This document shows positions 42,317 to 53,208 of a DNA stretch of 64,000 bases, piece by piece (position 1 is the first letter of the stretch; each line of letters begins with the position of its first letter). Location of the stretch: positions 62,001-126,000 of the forward strand of contig NZ_JAKRKC020000002.1 in assembly GCF_022664455.2 (NCBI RefSeq), written 5' to 3'. Below the pieces are notes generated by a model. It saw only the letters and a program-made list of their open reading frames with translations. It did no database searches and had not been told where the DNA came from. A program made the position numbers and the translations under genes. Source of the stretch: Actinomadura luzonensis (GTDB taxonomy: Bacteria > Actinomycetota > Actinomycetes > Streptosporangiales > Streptosporangiaceae).

Positions 42317-43942
42317 TCAGCCCATGTGCGGGTAACGGTGGTCGGTCGGCGGCACGAACAGCTCCTTGATCGTGCGGGCGTTCACCCAGCGGATCAGGTT
42401 GAAGATCGAGCCGGCCTTGTCGTTGGTGCCCGAGGCCCGCGCGCCGCCGAACGGCTGCTGCCCCACGACCGCGCCCGTCGGCTTGTCGTTGACGTAGAAG
42501 TTGCCCGCCGCGAAGCGCAGCCGCTCGGAGGCGGCGGCGATGGCGTAGCGGTCCTGGGCGATGAGCGAGCCGGTCAGCGCGTACGGCGCCACGCCCTCCA
42601 TCTGGTCGAGCACCTGGTCGAAGTCGCGGTCCTCGTAGACGTGCACGCCGAGGATCGGCCCGAAGTACTCCTTGACGAAGATCTCGTCCGTCGGGTCGGC
42701 GCACTCCAGCACCGTCGGCCGCACGAACCAGCCCACGCTGTCGTCGTAGGAGCCGGTGAGCACGTCGATGTTCGCGGCCTCCCGCGCCCGGTCGATGGCC
42801 GCCTTGTGCTTGGCGAAGGCCCGCCCGTCGATGACGGCCCCCATGAACGTGGACAGGTCACCCGTCACGTCGCCGACGGTCAGCGACTCGGCGGTGGCGA
42901 CGAAGTCGTCGCGCATGCGGTTCCAGACCGAGCGCGGCACGTACGCCCGCGACGCCGCCGAGCACTTCTGCCCCTGGTACTCGAAGGCGCCCCTGATCAG
43001 CGCCGTCGACAGCACGGCCGGGTCGGCGGAGGGGTGGGCGAGCACGAAGTCCTTGCCGCCGGTCTCGCCGACCAGGCGCGGGTAGGAGTGGTAGGAGGCG
43101 ATGTTCTGCCCGACGGTGCCCCAGAGGTGCTGGAACGTCGCGGTCGAGCCGGTGAAGTGGATGCCGGCCAGCGCCGGGTGGGTGAGCGCGGCCTCCGAGA
43201 CGCCCTGGCCGTTGCCGGTGACCAGGTTGATGACGCCGGGCGGCAGCCCGGCCTCCTCCAGCAGCCGCATCGTGAAGTGCGCGGCGAACTGCTGCGTCGG
43301 CGACGGCTTCCACACCACGACGTTGCCCATCAGCGCGGCCGAGGCCGGCAGGTTGCCGGCGATCGCGGTGAAGTTGAACGGCGTGATCGCCAGCACGAAC
43401 CCCTCGAGCGGCCGGTACTCCATCCGGTTCCACACGCCGGGCGAGGAGATCGGCTGGTCGGCGTACAGCTGGCGGGCGTAGGAGACGTTGAAGCGCAGGA
43501 AGTCGATCAGCTCGCAGGCCGAGTCGATCTCCGCCTGCTGCACCGACTTCGACTGGCCGAGCATGGTGGCGGCGTTGAGGGTGGCCCGCCACGGCCCGGC
43601 CAGCAGGTCGGCCGCCTTGAGGAAGATCGCCGCCCGCTCGTCGAAGGACAGCGACCGCCAGGCGTGCGCCGCCTGCAGCGCGCTGTCGATCGCGTCCCGC
43701 ACGTCCTGGGCCGTAGCGTCGTTGGTACGGCCCAGGACGGAGGCATGGTTGTGCGGCTGCACCACGTCGATGGGCGCGCCGCCGCCGAGCCGCTGCTCGC
43801 CGCCGATGGTCATGGTCAGGTCGAGCGAGGCGCCGGCCAGCTCCTTGATGCGGTCCTCCAGCGCGGCCCGCTCGGCGCTGCCGGGCGCGTAGCCGAGGAT
43901 CGGCTCGTTCGCGGGCACCGGGACGTTGCTGATGGCATCCAT
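42317..43942 (-). CDS. pruA: L-glutamate gamma-semialdehyde (P5C) dehydrogenase
   Basis: Oxidises glutamate semialdehyde to glutamate with NAD, the second step of proline catabolism. The 541-residue aldehyde dehydrogenase has ETGGKDFVLAH (general-base Glu) and the nucleophile in EYQGQKCSAASRAY. FGGARASGTNDKAG lies near the C-terminus. Its ATG abuts the stop of the proline dehydrogenase gene with no gap, so the two are an operon, as in other actinobacteria where PutA is split. Confidence 0.94.
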   Translation of the reverse strand: MDAISNVPVPANEPILGYAPGSAERAALEDRIKELAGASLDLTMTIGGEQRLGGGAPIDVVQPHNHASVLGRTNDATAQDVRDAIDSALQAAHAWRSLSFDERAAIFLKAADLLAGPWRATLNAATMLGQSKSVQQAEIDSACELIDFLRFNVSYARQLYADQPISSPGVWNRMEYRPLEGFVLAITPFNFTAIAGNLPASAALMGNVVVWKPSPTQQFAAHFTMRLLEEAGLPPGVINLVTGNGQGVSEAALTHPALAGIHFTGSTATFQHLWGTVGQNIASYHSYPRLVGETGGKDFVLAHPSADPAVLSTALIRGAFEYQGQKCSAASRAYVPRSVWNRMRDDFVATAESLTVGDVTGDLSTFMGAVIDGRAFAKHKAAIDRAREAANIDVLTGSYDDSVGWFVRPTVLECADPTDEIFVKEYFGPILGVHVYEDRDFDQVLDQMEGVAPYALTGSLIAQDRYAIAAASERLRFAAGNFYVNDKPTGAVVGQQPFGGARASGTNDKAGSIFNLIRWVNARTIKELFVPPTDHRYPHMG

Positions 43943-44860
43943 TTACTTACCCCCAAGGGCGCGAAGGAAGAAGGCGACGTTGGCCGGGCGCTCCGCCAGG
44001 CGGCGCATGAAGTAGCCGTACCAGTCGTCGCCGTACGGGACGTAGACGCGGACCGTGTGACCGGCGCCCGCCAGGGACTCCTGCCGGTCGGTCCTGATTC
44101 CGTAGAGCATCTGGAACTCGTGGTCGCCGATCGTCCGCCCGTAACGGTCGGCGAGCAGCTCCGTGATCGCGATCAGGCGATCGTCGTGCGTCGCCACCAT
44201 GGGGTATCCCTTCCCCGCCATGAGGATGCGCAGGCATCGCACGTACGCCTTGTCCACCTCGGCCTTGCCCTGGTGGGCGACCGAGGCGGGCTCGCGGTAG
44301 GCGCCCTTGACCAGCCGCACCCGGGAGCCCTCGGCGGCCAGGTCGCGGCAGTCGTCCTCGCTGCGGAACAGGTACGCCTGGATGGCCACGCCCGTCGCCG
44401 GGTGGTCCTCGCGGAGCGCGCGCAGGATGGACAGGGTGGAGTCGACCGTGGTGTGGTCCTCCATGTCGAGGGTGACGGTCGAGCCGTTCGCCGCGGCGGC
44501 CGCGCAGATCTCGCGGGCGTGCTCCAGCGCCATGCCCTCGTCGAGCCGCTGGCCGACGGCCGACAGCTTCACCGACACCTCGCCGCGCGCGCCCAGCCCG
44601 AGCGGCCGCAGCGCCTCCAGCAGCGTGAGGTACGCCTGCGCGGTGGCCTCGGCGGCGCGCTTGTCCAGCGTCTCCTCGCCGAGGTGGTCGATGGTGACGG
44701 CCAGGTTGGCGTCCTGGAGGCGCTGCACGGCGGCGCGGGCCTCCTCGACGCTCTCGCCCGCGACGAACCGCTGAACCACCTTGGCGGTGAGCGGGAAGCC
44801 TGACACGGAGCGGCGCACGAGGCCACTCCTGGAAGCGGCGAGCAACAGTTGACCGAGCAT
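43943..44860 (-). CDS. putB: Proline dehydrogenase
   Basis: FAD-linked first enzyme of proline breakdown, 305 residues, beta/alpha barrel. It shows SVKLSAVGQRLD, TLDMEDHTTVDS, RLVKGAYREP and the C-terminal YVPYGDDWYGYFMRRLAERP. It is monofunctional, as usual for Gram-positives. First gene of the pair with pruA and divergent from a PucR-type regulator. Confidence 0.94.
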   Translation of the reverse strand: MLGQLLLAASRSGLVRRSVSGFPLTAKVVQRFVAGESVEEARAAVQRLQDANLAVTIDHLGEETLDKRAAEATAQAYLTLLEALRPLGLGARGEVSVKLSAVGQRLDEGMALEHAREICAAAAANGSTVTLDMEDHTTVDSTLSILRALREDHPATGVAIQAYLFRSEDDCRDLAAEGSRVRLVKGAYREPASVAHQGKAEVDKAYVRCLRILMAGKGYPMVATHDDRLIAITELLADRYGRTIGDHEFQMLYGIRTDRQESLAGAGHTVRVYVPYGDDWYGYFMRRLAERPANVAFFLRALGGK

Positions 44861-44937
44861 GCCTCCGAGTCTAGAAACCGCAGCTCAGAGGGGGCCATCG
44901 ACGGGCGTAACGCCGGGTGTGGCAGGCTGTCGTACAC

Positions 44938-45989
44938 ATGTATGACGCCGCCGACCTCCAAGAGACCGTCGACGAGATCGCCGCCCGGCTGGGCGCGTCC
45001 GCGACGCTGGAGGACCGCTCGTTCCGCCTGCTGGCCTACGGCGCCCAGCACGGCGACATCGACACGGTCCGCCAGGAGTCCATCCTGCGCCGGCGCGCCA
45101 CCGGCGAGGTGCGCGACTACTTCGAGCGCTACGGCATCGCCAGGGCCGACGGGCCGGTGCGCATCCCCGCCGACGCCGCGCTGAAGGTGCTGGCCCGGGT
45201 GTGCTGGCCGCTGCGGCACGGCGAGGTGACCTACGGCTACCTGTGGCTGCTCGACTCGGGGGCGCTCACCGACGAGCGGCTGGCCTCGGCCGCGCCGCTG
45301 GTGGCGCGGGCCGCCGCCGCGCTCGCGCAGGAGGCCAGGAGCCGCAGCGACCTCGGGCGGGGGCTGCTCGCGCTGTTCTCGCCCGACCCGGAGGAACGCG
45401 CGGGGGCCGCCATCGAGACGGCCGGGCCGGTCGCGGCCGTCGCCGTGCGCGAGTCGCCGGAGCGGGTGGCCGCCCTGTGGACGCTGCCCCGCGGCGTCCT
45501 GGCCCGTCCGGGCTCGCCGGTGGCCCTGCTCGCCCCCGCGCACCTGGCGGCGGAGGTGGCGCAGACCGTGCAGGGCGCGTACGGCACCGCCGCCGGCGTC
45601 GGCGCGCCCCGCCCCGACCCGGCCGACGCCTGGCTGAGCTGGCGCGAGGCCCGCCAGGCGCTGCGCATCGCCGAGCACTTCCCGCGCTACGCCCCCGTCG
45701 CGCGCTGGGCCGACCTCGGCGTGCACCGCCTGCTGGCCCGGCTCGGCCTGCCCGACCTGCGCGAGCTGGCCGCCGAGGTCGCGGCCCTGGACGCCGAGCT
45801 GGCCCACACCGTCGAGGTCTACCTCGACCTCGGCGGCCACGCCCAGAAGACCGCCGCCGAGCTGGGCATCCACCGCCAGACGCTCTACTACCGGCTGGGC
45901 AAGGCCGAGCGGCTGACCCGCCGCGACCTGTCCGACGGCGACGACCGCCTGACCGTCCACCTGGGGCTGAAGGCCGCGCGGCTGTGCCG

Positions 45990-46005
<16 letters not shown>
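44938..46005 (+). CDS. PucR/CdaR-type regulator, probably of proline catabolism
   Basis: Regulator of 355 residues. It has an N-terminal sensor-like region, a central domain and a C-terminal HTH_30 (TVEVYLDLGGHAQKTAAELG, IHRQTLYYRLGKAERL) that defines the PucR family. PutR-type proteins of this family activate proline degradation genes in streptomycetes, and this gene is divergent from putB-pruA with 77 bp between, which supports that role. ATG at 44938 was preferred over an upstream in-frame GTG. Confidence 0.85.
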
Positions 46006-47474
<1,469 letters not shown>

Positions 47475-47520
47475 GGGCGCCACCCTCGCACACCGGGCGG
47501 CCCGGGGCCAGGAAGCGGAC

Positions 47521-47549
47521 GGCTCCGGCAGGAAGTTCCTGCCGGAGCC
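47521..47549 (-). terminator. Perfect hairpin after the GT4 gene
   Basis: GGCTCCGGCAGGAA (47521-47534) and its exact complement (47536-47549) form a 14-bp stem around a single base, 13 bp past the glycosyltransferase stop. Confidence 0.75.
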
Positions 47550-47562
47550 GATGAGGTCTACG

Positions 47563-48666
47563 TCAGGCGCAGGCCGCCTCGTACACGCGGACGAGCTCCT
47601 GGCTCACCCGCTCCCACGAGTAGCGCGAGCGCGCCCGGTCGGCGCCCGCGTAGCCGAGCGCGGTGCGCAGCGTCGGGTCCTGCAGCAGCTCGCGGGCCAG
47701 CCGCGCGGTGCGGGCGGGCCGGTCCGGCGGCACCAGCAGGCCGGTGACGCCGTCGATGACGGAGTCGAGGTGGGCGCCGACGGCCGAGGCGATGACCGGC
47801 ACGCCGCAGGCCATGGCCTCCAGGGCCACGATCCCGGTCGTGGCCTCGCGCGGCACCGACACCACGGCGTCCGCGCTGCGCATGAGCTTCGGCACCGCCG
47901 CGCGCTTGACCTGGCCCACCAGCGTCACCCGGTCGGCGACGCCGAGCTGATCGGCCAGCACCCGCAGGCGGCGGGCGTCGCGGTCGCCGTCCAGGTCCTC
48001 GGGCTCGGGGCCGCCGGCGATGACCAGCTCCACGTCCTGCAGGCCCTGCAGCGCCCGCACGATGGTGTGCGCGCCGCGGTCGGGGGTGAGCGGGCCGAGG
48101 TGCAGCAGCCGCTTGCGGGAGCCGCGCGTGGCGACCGGGCCGCGCCGCTGGAAGCGCTCGGTGTCGACGCCGTGGGGGACGATCGCGATGTTGTTGCGCG
48201 GCACGCCGAGCCTGATCAGCGCGGACTCCTCGTCGCCGGAGCCGGCGATGACGGCGCGGGCCCGGCGGCCGAGCGCCCGTTCGACGTCCTTGTGCGCGGT
48301 GTCCACGGTGTGGAAGGTCTGCGTCACGGGGACCGACAGCCCCTGCGCCCCGGCCACGGCGGCCAGGCCCCAGGTCCAGGAGTGCGCGTGGATCACGTCG
48401 GGACGGTCCTGGTTCCACCGCTTCGACAGGTGGTCGCCGAGGTCGTTCAGGTACGGCAGCACGTCGTCGGCGGGCAGGTCCTTCGCCGGTCCCACGTCCA
48501 GGTGCTCCACCGTGACGCCCGGGGCCACCCGCGTCTTGGGCTTGCTCTCGGTGTTGTCACGGCGGGAGTAGATGGTGACGTGGTGCTCGCGGCCCAGCTC
48601 ACGGGCGACGGCGAGAAGGCGGTGGCGCTGGCTACCCCCGGCGGAAGCGACGATCGCGATATTCAT
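47563..48666 (-). CDS. Glycosyltransferase family 4
   Basis: GT-B fold glycosyltransferase of 367 residues. The N-domain begins MNIAIVASAGGSQRHRL and has HAHSWTWGLAA. The C-domain shows LLHLGPLTPDRG and the donor-site EATTGIVALEAMACGVPVIAS split around the Glu pair. Donor and acceptor are unknown. The SigB/SigF-like promoter upstream suggests a stress-induced envelope or storage glycan role. Confidence 0.88.
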   Translation of the reverse strand: MNIAIVASAGGSQRHRLLAVARELGREHHVTIYSRRDNTESKPKTRVAPGVTVEHLDVGPAKDLPADDVLPYLNDLGDHLSKRWNQDRPDVIHAHSWTWGLAAVAGAQGLSVPVTQTFHTVDTAHKDVERALGRRARAVIAGSGDEESALIRLGVPRNNIAIVPHGVDTERFQRRGPVATRGSRKRLLHLGPLTPDRGAHTIVRALQGLQDVELVIAGGPEPEDLDGDRDARRLRVLADQLGVADRVTLVGQVKRAAVPKLMRSADAVVSVPREATTGIVALEAMACGVPVIASAVGAHLDSVIDGVTGLLVPPDRPARTARLARELLQDPTLRTALGYAGADRARSRYSWERVSQELVRVYEAACA

Positions 48667-48742
48667 GGCACACCTCAGCAGCGTGAAAAAGCGTCAGAAG
48701 GTGTGCCTGCGTCTTAGGCACGGAAGGTCTGTGTCCCTGAGA

Positions 48743-48769
48743 ATACCCAGGTTTCCCGCAATCGCAAAC
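48743..48769 (-). promoter_or_regulatory. SigB/SigF-like promoter of the GT4 gene
   Basis: On the minus strand GTTT (48766-48769) and GGGTAT (48743-48748) are 17 bp apart, matching the actinobacterial SigB/SigF consensus. It lies about 77 bp before the glycosyltransferase start, and a SigB-like gene is encoded 3 kb away. Confidence 0.68.
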
Positions 48770-48818
48770 CCCCACAGATCAGACACTCCATGAGGCGCCC
48801 CGGGTCAGACGCCCCGGG

Positions 48819-50651
48819 TCAGACGCCTCGGAGGGCGAACACCACGATCTCGTCCCAGACCTGCCCGCCGGAGAACAGGTTGCGGTCCTCCTCCACGGCC
48901 TTGACCACCGCGGACGGCGCCTGGCCCGCGCACCGGCCCAGCACGTCGGCCAGCCGCTCCTCGCCGTACGGCTCGCCCCGCTCGTTCCTGGAGGAGATCA
49001 GGCCCTCCGAGTAGAGCACCAGCGTCTCCCCGGGCGCCACCGTCAGCGTCTCCTGGCCGGTCTCCGCCTCCGCCGCGATGCCCAGCGGCACCCCGCCGCC
49101 GGCCGCGTACCGCACGCCGCCGTCGGGCTGCAGCAGCACCGCCGGATGGTGCCCGGCCGACGACATGCGGATCGTGCGCCCCTTGACGAAGCCCGCCGCG
49201 GCCATCACGAACATGCCCGTGCCCTGCGCCACCAGCGCCTCGTTCACCTTGCGCATCACCAGGTCGGGATCGGACTCCCAGACGCTCAGCACGCGCAGGC
49301 CGCCGCGCACCATGGCGCTGACCGAGGCCGCCTCCTCGCCCTTGCCCGCCGCGCCGCCGAGCGCGAACCCCCAGCCGCCCGCCACGGGGAAGACGTCGTA
49401 GAACTCCGCGCCCACGGACGAGCCCGGATGGTAGACGGCCGCCGCCTCGTAGCCGGGCACGGAGGGCAGGTTGCGCGGCGCCACGCTCGCCGACAGCGCC
49501 TCGGCCGCCTGCGAGCGGCTCTGGTAGCTGGTCTGGGCCCGTACGGCGAGGCCGAGCTGCAGCCCCACCTCCTGCAGCACCGCGAGGTCGGCCAGCGAGA
49601 ACGGCGGCCGGTCGTGCCCGCGCACCAGTGTCAGCGCCCCGTCGCCGTTGCCGATCGGCACGCACACCAGCGAGCCCGCGCCCATCGCGGTCAGCAGCGG
49701 GCCGTCGGCGCAGAAGCCCAGCACGCTCTCGTCGTCGACCATCTCGTGCACGACGCCGGTGCGCCGCTCCAGCACCTGCAGCACCACCTGGCTGCCGGCC
49801 GGGTCGGCCGCCTCCACCTGGCGCACCAGCCCCGCCACCGGCAGGTTCTTCGGCCCCATCACGATCGAGCGGCGCGGCAGCCCGTCACGCAGGATGTCGG
49901 CGATGACCCAGTCGGCCCACTCGGCCGCCAGCAGGCGGGTGGCCCGCGCCACCGCCACCGGGCGCAGCAACGCCTGCTCGTCCAGCAGCAGCTTGCCCAT
50001 CTTGACCAGCAGGTCCTGCCGCTTGGCCGCGGCGATGAGCAGCGCGCCGTCGGACTGCTCCGGCCGCCGCGTGCCCGGCTCGGGAAGCTGCACCTCGGTC
50101 GGCAGCGCCACGGCCGCCACCATCTGCTGCGGCTCGCCCGGCATCGTCAGCCGGGTCAGCGCCACCTGCACGGTGTGGGTGCGTCCCTGGTGCGCCAGCC
50201 GGGTCTCGAACGCCGACGGCTGCCCCGTCTGCAGCACCGACGTCAGGTGCGAGCGGAACGCCGCCCGCCGCGACACGTCCACCAGCAGCGGGAACGAGCG
50301 GCCCACCAGGTAGCCGTCGGGGCTGCCCAGCATCCGCGAGGTCTCGGGGTTGATCCGCCTGACCACGCCGCCGCCGTCGAGCACGATCACCGGCACCGGG
50401 AACGCCCGGAACACCTGCCGCAGCAGCTTCAGCTCACGCTGGGCGCCGTCCTTCCTGCCCGCGGTGCGCTTGGGAGCCTTGCGCAGCTGCTCGCGCGCCT
50501 CGGCCAGCAGCTCGACGGCGGTGTCGAGCTCGGCGAGGGAGGCGTCGAGCGTGGGCGCCAGGTCGCTGGGGTAGGCGGTCCTCGCCTCACGCAGTGACGA
50601 GACGCGCCCGGCCAGCGCGTCCAGCGCATGTTCGAGGTCCGGCATGGTCAT
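48819..50651 (-). CDS. PAS-GAF-SpoIIE (PP2C-like) protein with altered metal ligands
   Basis: Protein of 610 residues: coiled N-terminus, PAS (about 75-185), GAF (about 205-372) and a SpoIIE/RsbU-type PP2C domain (400-610). In active family members the metal ligands are Asp in GGDFYD, GDVxGKG, TDG and the final DD. Here these read GAEFYD (Glu416), GGAAGKG (Gly433), SEG (Glu549) and WDE. At least the Gly433 change removes a metal ligand, so phosphatase activity may be weak or lost. It is divergent from the GAF-ANTAR gene and belongs to the partner-switching cluster; it could be a regulatory pseudophosphatase. Confidence 0.85.
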   Translation of the reverse strand: MTMPDLEHALDALAGRVSSLREARTAYPSDLAPTLDASLAELDTAVELLAEAREQLRKAPKRTAGRKDGAQRELKLLRQVFRAFPVPVIVLDGGGVVRRINPETSRMLGSPDGYLVGRSFPLLVDVSRRAAFRSHLTSVLQTGQPSAFETRLAHQGRTHTVQVALTRLTMPGEPQQMVAAVALPTEVQLPEPGTRRPEQSDGALLIAAAKRQDLLVKMGKLLLDEQALLRPVAVARATRLLAAEWADWVIADILRDGLPRRSIVMGPKNLPVAGLVRQVEAADPAGSQVVLQVLERRTGVVHEMVDDESVLGFCADGPLLTAMGAGSLVCVPIGNGDGALTLVRGHDRPPFSLADLAVLQEVGLQLGLAVRAQTSYQSRSQAAEALSASVAPRNLPSVPGYEAAAVYHPGSSVGAEFYDVFPVAGGWGFALGGAAGKGEEAASVSAMVRGGLRVLSVWESDPDLVMRKVNEALVAQGTGMFVMAAAGFVKGRTIRMSSAGHHPAVLLQPDGGVRYAAGGGVPLGIAAEAETGQETLTVAPGETLVLYSEGLISSRNERGEPYGEERLADVLGRCAGQAPSAVVKAVEEDRNLFSGGQVWDEIVVFALRGV

Positions 50652-50709
50652 CCTCTGACGCTACGCTACTCGGGATATTGGTTGCCATATGGGGTAGAGC
50701 CTTATCGCT

Positions 50710-51441
50710 ATGGAATCGACCGCGCTGATCACCCCTGGCCTGGCCCGCGATCTCGCCGCGCTCGGCCGCCTGGGCGAGGACACTTCGATGGAGAGCGTGC
50801 TGCGGGGTCTCACCACGGCCCTCGCGGCCGGCGTGCCGGGCTGCTCGGGAGCCTCCGCCGAGCACTGGCGCGACCAGCGGGTGCTGGTCTCCGGCTCGCA
50901 CAGCGAGCTCATCATGCTCGTCGAGGGCGAGCGGGAGGTGGGGGAGGGCCCGTCCGTCGAGGCCAGGAAGAGCGGCGCCCGCGCCTCGGTGTCCGACGTG
51001 CTCACCGACAGCCGCTGGCCCCGCTACGACGCCCTGGCCACCCGGCTCGGCGTGCGCGCCGCGCTGGCCGTGCCCATCGACGTGGCCCAGGCCCAGCTCG
51101 TCGTCTGCCTCTACTCCGTGCGCCCCGGGGCGTTCTCGCCGCAGGGCGCCCACTCCCTCACCGACATGCTCACCGAGCAGCTCGGCGTGGCCATGGCCAA
51201 CATGTGGGACTTCGAGGAGGTGCGCACCGACGCCGCCCAGCTCCAGGAGGCGCTGGCCGGCCGGTCCCTCATCGACCAGGCCAAGGGCATCATCATGCAG
51301 ACCAGCGGGGTCAGCTCCGAGGCCGCCTTCGAGGAGCTGCGCCGCATCTCCCAGCACCACCAGGTCAAGGTGGCCGACCTGGCCAGGCTCCTGGTGGAGG
51401 AGCACCAGCGCAAGTCGCGCCGCTCACCCGGCGGCTCCTGA
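50710..51441 (+). CDS. GAF-ANTAR regulator
   Basis: Protein of 243 residues with a GAF sensor domain (about 25-165) and a C-terminal ANTAR RNA-binding domain (LIDQAKGIIMQTSGVSSEAA and AFEELRRISQHHQVKVADLA). ANTAR proteins act as antiterminators on paired hairpins in target transcripts. The GAF ligand is unknown. It is convergent with the STAS gene and divergent from the phosphatase-like gene. Confidence 0.9.
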   Translation: MESTALITPGLARDLAALGRLGEDTSMESVLRGLTTALAAGVPGCSGASAEHWRDQRVLVSGSHSELIMLVEGEREVGEGPSVEARKSGARASVSDVLTDSRWPRYDALATRLGVRAALAVPIDVAQAQLVVCLYSVRPGAFSPQGAHSLTDMLTEQLGVAMANMWDFEEVRTDAAQLQEALAGRSLIDQAKGIIMQTSGVSSEAAFEELRRISQHHQVKVADLARLLVEEHQRKSRRSPGGS

Positions 51442-51447
51442 GCGGCC

Positions 51448-51810
51448 TCACCCGATGGCGGCCAGGGCGTCGTCCAGCGTGTCGTAGAGCGGCAGGCGCT
51501 GCGCCAGCCCTGTGATCCACATCACCTTCGACTTGGAGTACTCCACTCCCACCAGGGCGAACCTCGACCCGGAGGACAGGCTCGTCTGCCAGTGATGCAC
51601 GATCAGGCCGAGCGCGCGCGAGTCCATGAACGTCACTCCGGCGAGATCGAGGATCACGTCGGAGCCCGCCATCGACAGGTAATCGGCGAATTGCTCGCGC
51701 GTGGTCGCGTCGAGCACGCCGTCGACGCGGATCACGGTGATCCCGTCGACGGTCGACGACGTAAGGCTCAGGGCCGCCGCGGTCCCGTCGCCGTTTTCCG
51801 GCATTGTCAC
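51448..51810 (-). CDS. STAS-domain anti-sigma factor antagonist (RsbV type)
   Basis: Protein of 120 residues with the STAS fold and regulatory Ser in VTFMDSRALGLIV, the site that an RsbW-type kinase phosphorylates. When dephosphorylated it would bind the anti-sigma factor and release the sigma. Start at GTG 51810 has AGGG upstream; ATG 51804 is possible. It is on the opposite strand from the sigma and RsbW genes. Confidence 0.87.
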   Translation of the reverse strand: MTMPENGDGTAAALSLTSSTVDGITVIRVDGVLDATTREQFADYLSMAGSDVILDLAGVTFMDSRALGLIVHHWQTSLSSGSRFALVGVEYSKSKVMWITGLAQRLPLYDTLDDALAAIG

Positions 51811-51982
51811 GCAGCAACCCTACTGTCACCGCGCGAGGGAGGAATACTTCCGGCGCCATGGGGGACACTGGAGCCGAAGTCCAGCAGCGGGCTTTCGTCT
51901 CGAGAGTAGAGCGAGGCGTGCCTCTGCATGGGCTTTTTCTCTTGCACCGCGGAGGCCGCCTGCGTCCATAGAGGAGCAGCGC

Positions 51983-52753
51983 ATGGCTGTGCAGGAATAC
52001 GTCCTCGAGGAGATGTCAGCAGAAGAGCTCCTGGCCGAGATGGCCCGGGAGGACACCCCCGACAGCCTGAGGGAGCGGCTCCGCGAACGCATCGTGGAGA
52101 TGCACCGGCCGCTCGCCATGGAGATCGCCCGGCGCTACCGCTACCGGGGCGAGCCTTTGGAGGATCTCCTCCAGGCCGCGTATGTTGGCCTGATGAAGGC
52201 CGTCAACGGCTTCGACGCGAGCCTCGGACACGCGTTCAGGGGCTACGCGGTCGTCACCATGACCGGGGAGGTCAAGCGGCACTTCCGCGACCGCACCTGG
52301 GCCATCAGGGTGCCGCGCCTGTACCAGGAGCGCCGCTCCGAGCTCAACAGGCTCGTCGCCGACCTCAGCCAGGACCTCGGCAGGTCGCCCACCGTCGCGG
52401 AGCTCGCCGCGAAGATGAACATCACCGAGGAGGACGTCCTGCTCACGCTCGACGCCTCCGCCGCCTACAGCACGCTCTCGCTCGACGCGCCGCTCGGCAC
52501 GGACGACGACGCCGCCTCGCTCGGCGACGTCATCCCCGAGGACGACGACACGTTGAGCACGATGGTCGACAGGGAAGCCGTCAAACCGCTCATCGACGCG
52601 CTCCCGTCGCGCGAGAAGCACATCTTGCTGCTACGGTTCTTCGGCAACATGACGCAGGCGGAGATAGCCGCCGAGTTCGGGATCTCGCAGATGCACGTCT
52701 CGCGCATCCTCAGGAAAGTGCTGGACCAGCTACGCACCGAGCTGGTGGGTTGA
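51983..52753 (+). CDS. SigB/SigF/SigG-family RNA polymerase sigma factor
   Basis: Sigma factor of 256 residues with region 2 (LEDLLQAAYVGLMKAVNGFD, FRGYAVVTMTGEVKRHFRDR). Region 3 (GRSPTVAELAAKMNITEED) and region 4 (LLLRFFGNMTQAEIAAEFGISQMHVSRIL) follow. The set of partner-switching genes around it fits a general-stress sigma. GAGGAG at 51971-51976 precedes the ATG. It lies 15 bp before the RsbW-like gene in one operon. Confidence 0.93.
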   Translation: MAVQEYVLEEMSAEELLAEMAREDTPDSLRERLRERIVEMHRPLAMEIARRYRYRGEPLEDLLQAAYVGLMKAVNGFDASLGHAFRGYAVVTMTGEVKRHFRDRTWAIRVPRLYQERRSELNRLVADLSQDLGRSPTVAELAAKMNITEEDVLLTLDASAAYSTLSLDAPLGTDDDAASLGDVIPEDDDTLSTMVDREAVKPLIDALPSREKHILLLRFFGNMTQAEIAAEFGISQMHVSRILRKVLDQLRTELVG

Positions 52754-52768
52754 GAAGAAGGACGCCGG

Positions 52769-53179
52769 GTGAACGAGGACGTCGAGCCTCAGTCGGGCTA
52801 CACGAGCCCGCCACCCGGCGCGCCCGTGAAAAGGCTGCGGTTCAGGCTGCCTGACCTGCCGCGGGTCCGCCAGTTCGCCGAGGACGGCGCGCGCGACGCC
52901 GGCATGCCCGAGGAGTCCATCGGCGACTTCGTCATCGCCGTCAACGAGGTCGCCACCAACGCCGTCACCCACGGCGCCGACCAGGCCGTCCTGCGCACCT
53001 GGACGGTCGCCGGCGACCTGGTGGTCGAGGTGCACGACGAGGGGTCGTGGAAGCCGGGGCCGATGCCCGGCGCGGTGGGCGGCATGGGGCTGTGGGTGGC
53101 CAGGCTGCTGTCCAGCGACCTGACCCTGCGGGTGGGCAGCGGCGGCAGCACCGTCATCATGCGCTTCCCCGGCAAGTAG
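52769..53179 (+). CDS. RsbW-like anti-sigma factor/serine kinase
   Basis: GHKL-fold ATPase of 136 residues with the N-box FVIAVNEVATNAVTHG and the G1-type DEGSW, then GGMGLWVARLL. It would sequester the sigma factor or phosphorylate the STAS protein. The GTG start follows GAAGAAGGA. Confidence 0.9.
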   Translation: MNEDVEPQSGYTSPPPGAPVKRLRFRLPDLPRVRQFAEDGARDAGMPEESIGDFVIAVNEVATNAVTHGADQAVLRTWTVAGDLVVEVHDEGSWKPGPMPGAVGGMGLWVARLLSSDLTLRVGSGGSTVIMRFPGK

Positions 53180-53208
53180 CGGCCACCCGGGATCCGCCGT
53201 CACAGATC

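Noticed and set aside
41279-44803. Frame of more than 1100 codons on the plus strand across the GlxA and proline genes
   Set aside because: Antisense shadow of three confident minus-strand genes, with low-complexity His/Arg/Gly composition and no motif.
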